Positions 39,622 through 49,345 of a DNA stretch of 64,000 bases are shown in pieces. This DNA comes from Enterobacteriaceae bacterium 89 (GTDB taxonomy: Bacteria; Pseudomonadota; Gammaproteobacteria; Enterobacterales; Enterobacteriaceae). The notes beneath the pieces are model-generated. The model was not told the DNA's origin, searched no databases, and saw only the letters and a list, made by a program, of their open reading frames with translations. Position 1 is the first letter of the stretch, and each line of letters starts with the position of its first letter. The DNA lies in the NCBI GenBank assembly GCA_014156375.1, contig RQJH01000003.1:1240001-1304000 (forward strand), in the 5' to 3' direction. The translations under genes were made by a program, and so were the position numbers.

Positions 39622-40107
39622 TTAAATCGCTTTCGCCATTTTCAGATTACACGGGCTCATCTGCCAGTTGAAATGGCCTTGCCCGTCGGCGTCCAGCGTG
39701 ACGTTGGCAATCGCAGATGTGGAGAACATCGGCGGCGCTTCGGCCGGGCAGAGTTCAGACACGAGGTAGCCGACCAGCGGCAGGTGAGAAACCACCAGTG
39801 CCGTTGCTACGCCCTCGTTGGCCAGAGCCTGGAGGTAGGCGCTGACCAGCCCTACATCGCCGCAGGGCGTAAGCTCCGGCAAGACATCGATCTCTTCAGG
39901 CAGGTTCATGCACTCCCCTACCACATTCAGCGTCTGTTCTGCGCGCAGGAACGGGCTGACCAGAACGCGTTCGATATCCACTTTTTGGCCTTTCAGCCAG
40001 TTCGCCATCTGACGGGATTCATCGCAGCCACAGGTGGTGAGTGGACGAACCGAGTCGCTTGCCGCTTCAAGAGCCGCATCGCCGTGACGCATAATAAAAA
40101 CTTGCAT
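39622..40107 (-). CDS. sixA: Phosphohistidine phosphatase SixA
   Basis: SixA (161 residues) removes phosphate from His-phosphorylated phosphotransfer domains, including the nitrogen PTS protein NPr and ArcB. The catalytic RHG is at the N-terminus (MQVFIMRHGDAALE, His8), with SHLPLVGYL supplying the second His. Length equals the E. coli protein. Confidence 0.96.
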   Translation of the reverse strand: MQVFIMRHGDAALEAASDSVRPLTTCGCDESRQMANWLKGQKVDIERVLVSPFLRAEQTLNVVGECMNLPEEIDVLPELTPCGDVGLVSAYLQALANEGVATALVVSHLPLVGYLVSELCPAEAPPMFSTSAIANVTLDADGQGHFNWQMSPCNLKMAKAI

Positions 40108-40309
40108 ATTGCACCGCTTTTGTTAACCAGAAGCACCAAAGCCACGCACGCTTGACGTGCCGTTGACCAGGTGGCCGGGCATTGTGCCTGATCCATCCAA
40201 CGAATGAAACGCTGTTTTTTACCTCAGTGGCGTAAGTATAGTCAATATTTGTTTACAATTTGACCGTACACCAGCGTTTCAGATTGTCCGGATTACCCTT
40301 TCTTTGACC

Positions 40310-42457
40310 TCAATTCAACTTCGCAGTTTCATTGTTCGGCCAAAAGGTCAGGCCCTGTTCTGCCATTGTTACTAACGCTTCACATGGGGTAAACCGTGCC
40401 CCATAACGGGTCGTCAGGCGCTGCAACACTGCCACGACTTCACTCGCGCCAAGGCTGTCCATATAGCGGAATGGGCCGCCCAAAAATGGCGGAAAACCAA
40501 TACCAAATACCGCGCCAATGTCACCATCGCGGGCGCTGCGGATCACCTGTTCATCAAAGCAGCGCGCCGCCTCGTTCAGCATCATCATCACGCAGCGCTC
40601 GGCAATCTGCTGCGCCGACTGTGTATTTTTCTGCCGGCTGTCGATAAGCTTATAAATTGCAGGGTCGGGCTGTTTTTTGCTTTTACGCCCTTTTGCGGCG
40701 TAAAGATAGAAACCGCGACCATTTTTTCTGCCTTTGCGATCGTCGTTCAAAATTGCGCTAATGATATTTGCAGGCGCGCTAAAACGTTCTCCGTAAGCCT
40801 GCTCCAGCACAGGGATAATTTTAGTGCCGGTATCAATTCCCACCTCATCCAAAAGTTGGATTGGCCCCACCGGGAAACCAAATTTCACCAGCGCCTCATC
40901 AATATGGTCGATGCTTTCACCTTCGGTTAAGACTCGCATCGCTTCATTGATATACGGCGCCAGAATGCGGTTAACGTAGAATCCCGCCTTATCTGCCACC
41001 ACAACCGGAGTTTTTCCGAGCTGTTTCGCCAGTTTCACAGTAGTGGCAACAGTGGTTGCCGAAGTGCCTTTGTGCGGAATGATTTCCACCAGCGGCATTT
41101 TCTCGACCGGGCTGAAGAAGTGCAGACCAATCACCTGCTCGGGGCGCTGAGCCTTCGCGGCAATATCGCCAATCGGCAGAGAAGAAGTATTGGAAGCAAA
41201 AATGGTGTGGGGAGCAAAATTCGCCTCCACGTCGGCCACCATTTGCTGCTTCAGGCCTAAATCTTCAAAGACGGCCTCAATCACCACATCACGCTGAGAA
41301 AAGCCCTGGTACTGCGTGGTGCCGGAAATCAGCGCCAGCTGGCTGTCGCGCTCGCTGGCTCTGATATGGCGGCGACGCACCTTTTTATCAAGCAGCTCCC
41401 AGCTGTACTTCAGCGCATGGTTGATGCCGTTCGGATTGATATCTTTGATACGCACCGGCAGCTTCGCTTTGCTGGCGGTGACAAACGCAATGCCGCCGCC
41501 CATCAGCCCACCGCCGAGTACCGCTGCCGAATGCAGAGGCTGGGGTTCAGCATCCGCACCGGGATCTTTTTTCACTTCGGTACTGGCAAAGAAGATGGAG
41601 CGTAACGCTTTTGATTCCGGCGTCATCGCCAGCTCACCAAAGGCGCGGGCTTCGGCTTCGTAGCCACTGGTGCTGCCGTGCGCGAGACCCGTTTCCAGAA
41701 CATTGAGAATCCGCTCTGCCGCCGGATAGTTGCCGTGCGTTTTCTGTTCAGTTTTCTTAGCCGCCATGCTGAACACCAGATTTCGCGCCAGAGGACCCGC
41801 CAGCAGGCGTTCGCGCACCGGCAGACGACGGCTGGCCGGGCGTTCCTGTTTTGCCCGCTCAACGGCGGCTGCGAGCAGAATCGAGTGCGGAACCACTTCA
41901 TCCACCAGTCCGGCTTTTAATGCCTGACGCGCGCGCAGCTGTTTACCCGTCAGGATCATCTCCAGCGCAGTGCTGATACCTACCAGACGAGGCAAACGCT
42001 GGGTGCCGCCAGAACCCGGCAGCAGCCCTAGCTGAACTTCCGGCAGACCGAGAACGGTTTTGCCGTCATCAGTACAAATGCGGCTGTGGCAGGCCAGAGC
42101 CAGCTCAAGCCCGCCGCCGAGGCATGCGCCGTGAATGGCAGCCACCACCGGGATTGGCAGAGCGTGGATTTCCGCCATGATCTGCTGCCCCTGACGTGCC
42201 AGCGCTTCCGCTTCCTGAGCGGTTTTACAGCTGCCGATCATATTGATATCGGCCCCGGCAACAAAGTTGTCCGGCTTGGCGGAGATAAACACCACGCCGC
42301 GCAGCGCTTTGTTTTCACGGATAGCTTTCAGGATCGCCCGAACCTGAACGCCAAATTCGGCCTTCAGGGTATTCATCTTTTCGCCAGGCACATCAATCGT
42401 CACCACGGCGATGTTGTCGAGGCGCTCAGTCAGAGTAAATGCTGATGTCATGTCCAT
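40310..42457 (-). CDS. fadJ: Anaerobic fatty-acid oxidation complex alpha subunit FadJ
   Basis: FadJ (715 residues; E. coli 714) combines enoyl-CoA hydratase (N-terminal crotonase, [17 protein letters not shown] and [17 protein letters not shown]) with 3-hydroxyacyl-CoA dehydrogenase (NAD motif [15 protein letters not shown]; catalytic [15 protein letters not shown]). Its start overlaps the fadI stop by one base (TAATG). It supports growth on fatty acids, especially anaerobically. Confidence 0.97.
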   Translation of the reverse strand: MDMTSAFTLTERLDNIAVVTIDVPGEKMNTLKAEFGVQVRAILKAIRENKALRGVVFISAKPDNFVAGADINMIGSCKTAQEAEALARQGQQIMAEIHALPIPVVAAIHGACLGGGLELALACHSRICTDDGKTVLGLPEVQLGLLPGSGGTQRLPRLVGISTALEMILTGKQLRARQALKAGLVDEVVPHSILLAAAVERAKQERPASRRLPVRERLLAGPLARNLVFSMAAKKTEQKTHGNYPAAERILNVLETGLAHGSTSGYEAEARAFGELAMTPESKALRSIFFASTEVKKDPGADAEPQPLHSAAVLGGGLMGGGIAFVTASKAKLPVRIKDINPNGINHALKYSWELLDKKVRRRHIRASERDSQLALISGTTQYQGFSQRDVVIEAVFEDLGLKQQMVADVEANFAPHTIFASNTSSLPIGDIAAKAQRPEQVIGLHFFSPVEKMPLVEIIPHKGTSATTVATTVKLAKQLGKTPVVVADKAGFYVNRILAPYINEAMRVLTEGESIDHIDEALVKFGFPVGPIQLLDEVGIDTGTKIIPVLEQAYGERFSAPANIISAILNDDRKGRKNGRGFYLYAAKGRKSKKQPDPAIYKLIDSRQKNTQSAQQIAERCVMMMLNEAARCFDEQVIRSARDGDIGAVFGIGFPPFLGGPFRYMDSLGASEVVAVLQRLTTRYGARFTPCEALVTMAEQGLTFWPNNETAKLN

Positions 42458-43767
42458 TATTCGGCCTCCAGAACCATGGCTGCGCCCAGTCCACCAGCCG
42501 CACAGGCCGTCACCAGGCCAAAACCGCCGCCACGACGGCGCAGTTCGTTCAGCGTTTGAGTAATCATGCGCGCTCCCGTGGCCGCGAAAGGATGCCCATA
42601 GGCAATCGAGCCGCCCAACACGTTAAATTTGCTTTCATCGACTTCCCCGGTGGCATGGGCGCGGCCCAGCACGTCGCGGGCAAAACGTTCGCTCGCCAGC
42701 AGCTGTACGTTTGCCAGAGTTTGTGCGGCAAAGGCTTCGTGCATGTCGAAGAGGGTAAGGTTGGCCATCGTCAGCCCTGCTCTTTCCAGCGCCAGCGGCG
42801 TGGACCATGCGGGGCCAAGCAGCATGTCCTGCCAGACGTCAATGGCGGTAAAAGCATAGCTACGCAGATAGCCAAGCGGCTTGAGGCCCAGCTCTTTGGC
42901 GCGGGATTCAGTCATCAGGATCACTGCGGCTGCACCGTCCGTCAGCGGCGTGCTGTTGGCGGCGGTCACCGTGCCATGTTTGCGGTCGAAAGCCGGGCGC
43001 AGTTTGGCATAGTCAGAAATTGAAGAGTTGGTGCGCACGTTGTTGTCGCGCTCCAGAGGTTCACGAAACGGCGGCGCGTAGGCAGTCATCACTTCTTCTG
43101 CCAGTTTGCCCTCTTCCCAGGCTTTGGCGGCATGCAGATGCGAACGATGCGCCAGCGCATCCTGCTGTTCGCGGGTGATGCCCCAGGTTTTCGCCATTTG
43201 CTCTGCGGTATCGCCCATGCGTAAACCGGTGGAATATTCAGCCACTGCAGGCGGAACCGGTGCTAAATCTTTCAGGCGCAGGCGGGAGAACAGTTTGAGT
43301 TTCTGGCCCAGAGTGCGGGCTTTGTTAGCATCGACTAAGGTGCGTGCCAGCGTTTTGCTCACGCCAATTGGCAGCACGGATGAGGAATCCGCCCCGCCCG
43401 CAATACCCGCACGAATAGTTCCCGCCATCAGGCTTTCCGCCACGTTAGCCACGGCCTGGAAGCTGGTAGCGCAGGCACGGCTGACGCTGTATGCATCCGT
43501 ATGGACGCTCATTCCGGTGCCGAGCACTATTTCACGGGCAATATTCGGCGCTTCCGGCATCTGCACCACCTGGCCGAACACCAGTTGTTCGATAACCTCA
43601 GGGGGGATTTCGCTGCGAGCCAGCATTTCACCGACCACCATTTTCCCCAGATCCACCGCCGGAATGCCATGAAACGCCGTGGCCTGGCGGGCAAAAGGAG
43701 TGCGTAAACCGCTGACAATGGCAATGCGATCGCCCTGGCGGGTGATAAGCGGTAATGCCTGACTCAT
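42457..43767 (-). CDS. fadI: Acetyl-CoA C-acyltransferase FadI
   Basis: FadI (436 residues) is the thiolase of the FadIJ complex. The acyl-accepting nucleophile is Cys99 in [11 protein letters not shown]; the second catalytic Cys is in [13 protein letters not shown] and the His is in [13 protein letters not shown] FadR box lies upstream, so the fadIJ operon should be repressed without long-chain acyl-CoA. Confidence 0.97.
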   Translation of the reverse strand: MSQALPLITRQGDRIAIVSGLRTPFARQATAFHGIPAVDLGKMVVGEMLARSEIPPEVIEQLVFGQVVQMPEAPNIAREIVLGTGMSVHTDAYSVSRACATSFQAVANVAESLMAGTIRAGIAGGADSSSVLPIGVSKTLARTLVDANKARTLGQKLKLFSRLRLKDLAPVPPAVAEYSTGLRMGDTAEQMAKTWGITREQQDALAHRSHLHAAKAWEEGKLAEEVMTAYAPPFREPLERDNNVRTNSSISDYAKLRPAFDRKHGTVTAANSTPLTDGAAAVILMTESRAKELGLKPLGYLRSYAFTAIDVWQDMLLGPAWSTPLALERAGLTMANLTLFDMHEAFAAQTLANVQLLASERFARDVLGRAHATGEVDESKFNVLGGSIAYGHPFAATGARMITQTLNELRRRGGGFGLVTACAAGGLGAAMVLEAE

Positions 43768-43792
43768 ATCCTTCCCCTGCTAAATGTAAAAT

Positions 43793-43809
43793 AAGTGGTC
43801 TGACCTGAT
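43793..43809. promoter_or_regulatory. FadR operator of fadIJ
   Basis: AAGTGGTCTGACCTGAT matches the FadR consensus AANTGGTCNGACCNNTT at all but one defined position. It lies 26 bases before the fadI start, near the expected promoter. Confidence 0.85.
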
Positions 43810-43879
43810 AACAGTCTTAACTAATTTTTTACACAGAGCCAATCGGGGAAGCAAAAAAGTGGGAGCTAAAACACATTGA

Positions 43880-43914
43880 GGAAAAAAAGAAAACGCCCCT
43901 GCGAGGCAGAGGCG
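43880..43914 (-). terminator. Terminator downstream of yfcZ
   Basis: Minus-strand CGCCTCTGC pairs with GCAGGGGCG (one G-T pair) and is followed by TTTTCTTTTTTTC. It lies 13 bases after the yfcZ stop. Confidence 0.82.
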
Positions 43915-43927
43915 CTGGAAGGAAGAA

Positions 43928-44212
43928 TTAACGCAGACCGAGCTGGAAAATTAAGGTCTCAGCTTCGCAGCAGAACACGAAATCGATATCCAGCTGCACT
44001 CCGCCTTCAACTTCTTTAAAGGTTGAAGTGATTTTGCAAGGTTCGGACTCCACGCCACGGGCTTTGGCGGTTAATTCTGCCAGGGTCTGTTCAGCGTCGG
44101 CACGGTTGCTGAAAACGCGGCTGTAGGACGCGGTGCAGTCGGTGTTGTCCATAATGGTACCAACATCCATACAGCAGCAAACCGGGGTTTCATCAGCACT
44201 GCATTTACTCAT
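43928..44212 (-). CDS. yfcZ: YfcZ/YiiS family protein
   Basis: The 94-residue protein with a Cys-rich N-terminus (MSKCSADETPVCCCMDVG) matches E. coli YfcZ in length. ATG 44212 gives the family start. Function is unknown; the conserved CCC suggests metal or redox chemistry, which is inference. It is divergent from fadL. Confidence 0.93.
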   Translation of the reverse strand: MSKCSADETPVCCCMDVGTIMDNTDCTASYSRVFSNRADAEQTLAELTAKARGVESEPCKITSTFKEVEGGVQLDIDFVFCCEAETLIFQLGLR

Positions 44213-44584
44213 CGTAGATTTCCTCTGTCTTCGCACCTGGGGTGCCAGATAAACAATGCCTTTATTTTACGCCCCCGCTTTAAGTGTCTCCAGTCGATAT
44301 TTTCGTTAACCGCGACAAGTGACCGAAATCACAATTAAAAATGATCTAAAACAAAAATCACCCCTACGACTTAGTGCGAAGGGTCGCATTTTTGCCACGC
44401 GGATCGCGTTTTTTAGATCACATCTGAAAAAACTTATAAACATACTTGCAACATCTTGGCTGGTCCGACCTATACTCTCGGCACTGGTCTGATTTCTCTG
44501 ACGTAACACAGACCCTACACTTCGCGCTTCTGTTACGGCATGTAACAAATTTTGCATAAAAATAACTCAATTGAGGTTATGGTC
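44213..44584. promoter_or_regulatory. yfcZ-fadL intergenic region with two FadR operators
   Basis: The 372-base divergent region is AT-rich. Two FadR-type 17-mers are visible: GGCTGGTCCGACCTATA at 44458-44474 and GCACTGGTCTGATTTCT at 44481-44497, as in the E. coli fadL promoter with its two tandem FadR sites. A half CRP-like TCACA lies at 44418-44422. The long leader down to the fadL ATG contains no other clear gene. Confidence 0.8.
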
Positions 44585-45871
44585 ATGAGCCAAAAAACCC
44601 GTTTTACAAAAGCTGCATTAGCAGTAGCAGTGGCATTAGTTTCCTCCCACGCCTGGTCCGCAGGCTTTCAGTTAAATGAGTTTTCTTCCTCTGGTTTAGG
44701 CCGTGCGTACTCTGGTGAAGGCGCTATCGCCGACGATCCAGGTAACGCCAGCCGCAACCCGGCGCTGATCATGATGTACGATCGCCCACAAATCTCTATT
44801 GGTGCGGTATATATCGATCCCGATGTTAACATCTCCGGGAAATCTCCATACACTGGCCGCAGCACTGATGCAGATAACATCGCGCCTACCGCTTGGGTAC
44901 CCAACGCGCACTTCGTAATGCCAATCAACGACCAGTTTGGTATCGGGGCTTCTGTTACATCTAACTATGGTTTAGCAACAGAATTCAGCGACAACTATAT
45001 TGCCGGCGAATACGGCGGTAAAACCGACCTTACCACCGTCAACCTGAACCTCAGCGGCGCTTATCGTCTGAATGAGCACTTCAGCTTCGGCTTAGGTTTT
45101 GACGCTGTCTATGCTGACGCCAAAATTGAGCGTTATGCCGGCGAGCAGACCGCAGGCGCACACCTGGCAGCACCTGGCACCCAAATCGCTAAGCTGAAAG
45201 GCGATGAGTGGGGCTATGGCTGGAACGCCGGTATTTTGTATGAACTGGATAAAAACAACCGTTGGGGTCTGACCTATCGCTCAGAAGTGAAAGTCGACTT
45301 TGATGGCGATTATAAGAGCAATATCAACGCAGCATATAACCGCGCACCAGGTGCTGGCACTGCCTTCCCATGGGGAACCTCTGGCGAAACGGTCCCAGGC
45401 TCTCTGACCCTGAACCTGCCTGAAATGTGGGAAATTTCCGGTTATAACCGCGTTGCACCGCAGTGGGCCGTTCACTACAGCATGGCTTACACCAGCTGGA
45501 GCCAGTTCCAGGAGCTGAAAGCGACAGGTTCTGACGGACAGACACTGTTCTATAAAGACGAATCTTTCAAAGACTCGATGCGTATCGCGCTGGGCACCAC
45601 CTACTACTATGACGACAACTGGACGTTCCGTACCGGTATCGCCTTTGATGACAGCCCGGTTCCAGCCGATCACCGTTCGATCTCCATCCCGGACCAGGAC
45701 CGTCTGTGGCTGAGCGCAGGTACCACCTACGCCTTCAACAAAGACGCGTCTGTTGACTTTGGTGCTTCCTACATGCACGGCCAGGATGTGACCATTAATG
45801 AAGGCCCTTACACCTTCCATTCTTCTGGTAAAGCCTGGCTGTTCGGTTCTAACTTCAACTATCGCTTCTGA
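44585..45871 (+). CDS. fadL: Long-chain fatty acid outer-membrane transporter FadL
   Basis: FadL is a 14-strand beta-barrel for uptake of long-chain fatty acids and a phage T2 receptor in E. coli. The start ATG 44585 ([20 protein letters not shown]) follows GAGG; an upstream TTG at 44552 is in frame but less likely. The signal peptide ends at [22 protein letters not shown], the N-terminal hatch. The chain ends with the aromatic YRF. At 428 residues it is about 18 shorter than E. coli FadL (446), with the loss around [20 protein letters not shown], an extracellular loop. Confidence 0.96.
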   Translation: MSQKTRFTKAALAVAVALVSSHAWSAGFQLNEFSSSGLGRAYSGEGAIADDPGNASRNPALIMMYDRPQISIGAVYIDPDVNISGKSPYTGRSTDADNIAPTAWVPNAHFVMPINDQFGIGASVTSNYGLATEFSDNYIAGEYGGKTDLTTVNLNLSGAYRLNEHFSFGLGFDAVYADAKIERYAGEQTAGAHLAAPGTQIAKLKGDEWGYGWNAGILYELDKNNRWGLTYRSEVKVDFDGDYKSNINAAYNRAPGAGTAFPWGTSGETVPGSLTLNLPEMWEISGYNRVAPQWAVHYSMAYTSWSQFQELKATGSDGQTLFYKDESFKDSMRIALGTTYYYDDNWTFRTGIAFDDSPVPADHRSISIPDQDRLWLSAGTTYAFNKDASVDFGASYMHGQDVTINEGPYTFHSSGKAWLFGSNFNYRF

Positions 45872-45891
45872 TAGTCTGATTTCAGATATAA

Positions 45892-45920
45892 AAAAAGGTG
45901 AGCTTCGTGCTCACCTTTTT
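45892..45920. terminator. Bidirectional terminator between fadL and mlaA
   Basis: AAAAAGGTGAGC (45892-45903) pairs perfectly with GCTCACCTTTTT (45909-45920) around TTCGT. A and T tracts on both sides allow termination of both converging transcripts. Confidence 0.92.
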
Positions 45921-45934
45921 CATTTCTGTTCGAT

Positions 45935-46690
45935 TTACTGCGAATCGATGTCTTTCAGATCGCCCTCAATCGCTTTCGCGTTCGGGTTTTCCTGAGTGCT
46001 GAGCTTACCGCCATTGGCAATAAAATCATGCTGCTGGAAGTAGGCTTCACGCACGGTGATGTACGGATCCGCAGACTGGCGCAACAACCCATCGGAATCC
46101 AACAGCTGCGCACGGGTTTCAATGCCTTCCACCGCCCACTTGCCAATCGACATCGGCCACGTCAGCCACGACAGCACCGGATAGAGATCATCCGCATAGT
46201 CACCGCCTTCATCACGCAGAGTAAAACTGCCATAGAACGGCAGCTGCAGATAAGGACCGTAGCCCACGCCATAATGGCCCAGCGTACTACCAAAACGATG
46301 CGGCTGAACGCGCTGCAGTTTTGGATTCGCCATCCCCGCCACGTCAATCAGACCGCCCATCCCTAACAGGGTGTTAAGGAAGAAACGAGTAAAGTGCACC
46401 ATTCCCTGATACGGATCGCCCTGCAGGAACATGTTGACCATGATCGCCGGCTCTTCAAGGTTGCTGGTAAAGTTGCCGATGCCGTTACGGGCAGGCTGCG
46501 GAACATAGTCACGCCATGCGACCGCCACTGGACGAAGCACGTAAGGATCCACCACGTTGAAGTTGAAGTTATACATCGTGCGGTTGAAGCCTTCGAACGG
46601 ATCGGAGCGGCCCTGCTGCTGTTCACCAGTGCTGGCACACCCCACCAGCAGTGTCACGCCCATGGCTAGCGCTGACAGGCGAAAATTCAT
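45935..46690 (-). CDS. mlaA: Outer-membrane lipid asymmetry lipoprotein MlaA (VacJ)
   Basis: MlaA (251 residues) removes mislocalised phospholipid from the outer leaflet and hands it to MlaC. The lipobox is LVGC with Cys18 as the lipidated residue. RSDPFEGFNRTMYNFN and LLGMGGLIDVAGMA are conserved blocks. ATG 46690 gives the exact family length; an upstream in-frame start at 46741 is unlikely. Confidence 0.96.
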   Translation of the reverse strand: MNFRLSALAMGVTLLVGCASTGEQQQGRSDPFEGFNRTMYNFNFNVVDPYVLRPVAVAWRDYVPQPARNGIGNFTSNLEEPAIMVNMFLQGDPYQGMVHFTRFFLNTLLGMGGLIDVAGMANPKLQRVQPHRFGSTLGHYGVGYGPYLQLPFYGSFTLRDEGGDYADDLYPVLSWLTWPMSIGKWAVEGIETRAQLLDSDGLLRQSADPYITVREAYFQQHDFIANGGKLSTQENPNAKAIEGDLKDIDSQ

Positions 46691-46858
46691 AAATATCTCC
46701 CTGTAAAGATGGCAATCGCTGCTCTTACTGATTCTATACATATTTTGAAACAGGGGTATGGCTATTCATGTCATATCACCAAAAATAAGAATCCAGCCTG
46801 CAAGAATATACGCAGAAACCACTACGCTTAGTAAACGTGACTCAAATCAGGAGCCCAT

Positions 46859-47788
46859 ATGGGCGACATCAATAAAGAAAAAATCGACCGCCACACGGAT
46901 GAACTGGAAGTTGAAAGTGACGAAAAACGCCGCGGCGAGAAAATCGAGGTCGATGAAGACAGTTTGCCCTCGCGAGCCATGGCCATTCATGAACATATTC
47001 GTCAGGACGGCGAAAAAGAGCTGGAGCGGGACGCCATGGCGCTGCTGTGGTCGGCGATTGCCGCCGGAATGTCGATGGGCGCTTCCCTTTTGGCTAAAGG
47101 CATCTTCCACGTTCAGCTTGAAGGCGTTGCCGGTGGGTTTCTGCTTGAGAATCTGGGCTATACCTTTGGCTTCGTGATTGTGATTATGGCTCGCCAGCAG
47201 CTGTTTACTGAAAATACCGTAACCGCGGTGCTTCCCGTTATGCACCGTCCCAGCGCAGGCAATCTGGCGCTGCTACTTCGTTTGTGGGGTATTGTTCTGT
47301 TGGGAAATGTCATCGGCACCGGCATCGCGGCCTGGGCTTTTGGCTATATGCCAGTTTTTGACGAACCTACCCGTGATGCTTTTACGAAGATCGGCATGGA
47401 TATCATGAAGAATACGCCGACGGAGATGTTCGCCAACGCCATCATTTCCGGCTGGGTGATTGCCACTATGGTGTGGATGCTGCCCGCCGCCGGAGCCGCG
47501 AAAATCGTCGTCATTATTCTGATGACCTGGCTTATCGCCCTGGGCGACACCACCCATATCGTGGTGGGTTCAGTCGAGATCCTCTATCTGGTATTTACCG
47601 GCACGCTGCACTGGCATGACTTTTTCTGGCCCTTTGCACTACCGACGCTCGCCGGAAACATTTGCGGCGGCACGTTCATTTTCGCGCTGTTAAGCCATGC
47701 GCAGATACGCAACGATATGAGCAATAAAAGGAAGGCAGAAGCGAAAGCTGATGCGGCACAGGGGAAGCAGAAAGCAAACGAGGATTAA
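46859..47788 (+). CDS. yfdC: Formate/nitrite-transporter-family protein YfdC
   Basis: The 309-residue FNT-family membrane protein matches E. coli YfdC (310). The N-terminal 60 residues are charged and hydrophilic, then come about six membrane segments with GASLLAKGIFH, NAIISGWVIATMVWML and the family AGNICGGTFIFAL. YfdC has been linked to surfactant and copper tolerance; its substrate is unclear. It is immediately upstream of the tRNA-Arg gene. Confidence 0.94.
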   Translation: MGDINKEKIDRHTDELEVESDEKRRGEKIEVDEDSLPSRAMAIHEHIRQDGEKELERDAMALLWSAIAAGMSMGASLLAKGIFHVQLEGVAGGFLLENLGYTFGFVIVIMARQQLFTENTVTAVLPVMHRPSAGNLALLLRLWGIVLLGNVIGTGIAAWAFGYMPVFDEPTRDAFTKIGMDIMKNTPTEMFANAIISGWVIATMVWMLPAAGAAKIVVIILMTWLIALGDTTHIVVGSVEILYLVFTGTLHWHDFFWPFALPTLAGNICGGTFIFALLSHAQIRNDMSNKRKAEAKADAAQGKQKANED

Positions 47789-47828
47789 GCTGAGTGGCGA
47801 CACTTTAAGCAATCAAACCGCTATGTGC

Positions 47829-47857
47829 TTAACGCGACAGCCAAAAAACGCTATACT
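47829..47857 (+). promoter_or_regulatory. Promoter of tRNA-Arg
   Basis: TTAACG (47829-47834) and TATACT (47852-47857) are separated by 17 bases, and the mature tRNA begins 12 bases after the -10 element. Confidence 0.65.
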
Positions 47858-47868
47858 CCTGCCGCTTC

Positions 47869-47940
47869 GTCCCCTTAGTTAAATGGATATAACGAGCCCC
47901 TCCTAAGGGCTAGTTGCAGGTTCGATTCCTGCAGGGGACA
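47869..47940 (+). tRNA. argW: tRNA-Arg (anticodon CCU)
   Basis: A full cloverleaf folds: acceptor GTCCCCT/AGGGGAC (7 perfect pairs), D-stem GTTA/TAAC, anticodon stem AGCCC/GGGCT with loop CTCCTAA (anticodon CCT at 47902-47904, reads AGG), T-stem GCAGG/CCTGC with TTCGATT loop, discriminator A at 47940. It corresponds to E. coli argW, a frequent phage integration site. The encoded 3' end is CTT rather than CCA, so CCA must be added by the nucleotidyltransferase. The following 184 bases to the cupin gene hold no gene I can see. Confidence 0.95.
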
Positions 47941-48124
47941 CTTTCTGCCCACCGCCGATAAATCTCATAACCCCTTACCAGACAAAGCAACTCCCCTATC
48001 AAGCAATAGTTAAATCAGCAATATGCCTGAGATTACCCGCTGAACCGGGAACCTATAATCACCATTGCTGTGGGCCGTTTCTGTGTAGCCGGCCAAATGC
48101 TAATGAGATGAGGGGAAGCAAGCC

Positions 48125-48568
48125 ATGAGCAATAATTTCTTTGTCCTCAAGCCCGTCGATCGTAAACCCGCACTGAATGTTGTGGGTTCCAGGATTACAG
48201 TCCTGGCCACAGAAACAGACATCTCCGATCAACAGATAACCGCACAAACCGGTGAAGAAGGTGCGGGCCCACCGCCCCACAGCCACGATTGGGATGAATC
48301 GTTCTATGTCATAAAGGGTGAAATTACCTTCTTTTGTGCCGGTGAGATGATCAACTGCGTTGCGGGAACCTTTGTGCATATCCCCGCCGGGACGGTGCAT
48401 GGATTCAGGTATGGCCCTGGCGGGGGTGAAATGCTGGAGATTACCGGCAAGGGAAGCAAGGCCGTGGGGATATTTACCGCGCTGGACCGGGAGATCCCAC
48501 CAGGCCCACCTGACGTTGAGCAGATAGTTCGGGTAGCTGGCGAATACGGCGTCACCTTTCATCTTTGA
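48125..48568 (+). CDS. Cupin domain-containing protein
   Basis: The 147-residue small cupin_2 protein has both metal-binding motifs: G-x5-HxH-x3-E-x6-G at residues 46-65 (His52, His54, Glu58) and G-x5-PxG-x2-H at 81-92 (His92). All four usual metal ligands are present, so an enzymatic or metal-binding role is possible; the substrate cannot be told. GAGGGG precedes the ATG. It is the first gene of the accessory segment beyond the tRNA and has no obvious partner. Confidence 0.8.
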   Translation: MSNNFFVLKPVDRKPALNVVGSRITVLATETDISDQQITAQTGEEGAGPPPHSHDWDESFYVIKGEITFFCAGEMINCVAGTFVHIPAGTVHGFRYGPGGGEMLEITGKGSKAVGIFTALDREIPPGPPDVEQIVRVAGEYGVTFHL

Positions 48569-48628
48569 CGTTGCGCCGCTGAAGAGGATGGGCTGGCGGT
48601 ATGAATTCCTCTGCCAGCCTGTATAAAC

Positions 48629-49345
48629 TCAAACCACTCTTCGGTAAGCCGGCACCAGCCGCGTCGTTCCGGTCAAATCATCAAAAGCCTGAACTTCAAA
48701 AGTCGCGATTTTCATGCCGGTTCTTCTGAGCTTTGCCACATCGGCCGCCATGCGCTGCATGCCAAACCAGTACAGGCCATCCAGCGCCGTAACGTGTAAA
48801 TCCGCTTCCAGAGCCAGCTTTAAGCGCTCACCCGGTTTTTTCACCTGCTTAGCAATTTCCTGATAAGGCGTGGCCGCCGCACCTTCGCTGGCAATCCGGC
48901 GGATGCGGTTGGAAAAACGATAGCGGTATGTATCGGGAATAGTGGTCAGATCGGCCTTCAGGCTGTAGACACAGCCAAACCGATTTTCGTTAGCAGTCAC
49001 CGCTTTTTGAGTAATCTGCAGCTCACTGCGCAGATGGGCAATTAGCTGTGGCGCGCGAATCAGTTGAAGACGAAAAGGCAGCTCAAAGCTGGTGATATAG
49101 TCGACGTTCAGTAAGGCCATTCTCAACCGCGCCTCGCTTCCGGCTTTTTCCTGCTGACACTCTGCAATGACTTCAGCCCATTGCTGAGCAATACGGGCAG
49201 ACTCATTAATTTCCGTGAAGCTGTATTTTTCAATCTGGTAATCAATACGCGCAGTCATCGCGGATCCCTGTCTTTTGATGTCACTCAGTTGATGATACCC
49301 GGAAGCGGCAAAGCAAACCGGAAGCAGCCAGACGAGACGGTACAT
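48629..49345 (-). CDS. Unrecognised protein with a C-terminal winged-helix-like segment
   Basis: I do not recognise the 238-residue protein as a whole. From ATG 49345 it starts MYRLVWLLPVCFAASG, which could be a weak signal or membrane segment; an in-frame TTG at 49384 would add 13 residues. The middle is helical and charged. The last 60 residues, with ADLHVTALDGLYWFGMQRMA followed by ADVAKLRRTGMKI, look like the small winged-helix module HTH_39 found in phage-type proteins. A secreted protein with a DNA-binding-like fold is odd, so either the N-terminus is not a signal or the start is further in. It occupies the place where E. coli has lpxP. Confidence 0.6.
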   Translation of the reverse strand: MYRLVWLLPVCFAASGYHQLSDIKRQGSAMTARIDYQIEKYSFTEINESARIAQQWAEVIAECQQEKAGSEARLRMALLNVDYITSFELPFRLQLIRAPQLIAHLRSELQITQKAVTANENRFGCVYSLKADLTTIPDTYRYRFSNRIRRIASEGAAATPYQEIAKQVKKPGERLKLALEADLHVTALDGLYWFGMQRMAADVAKLRRTGMKIATFEVQAFDDLTGTTRLVPAYRRVV

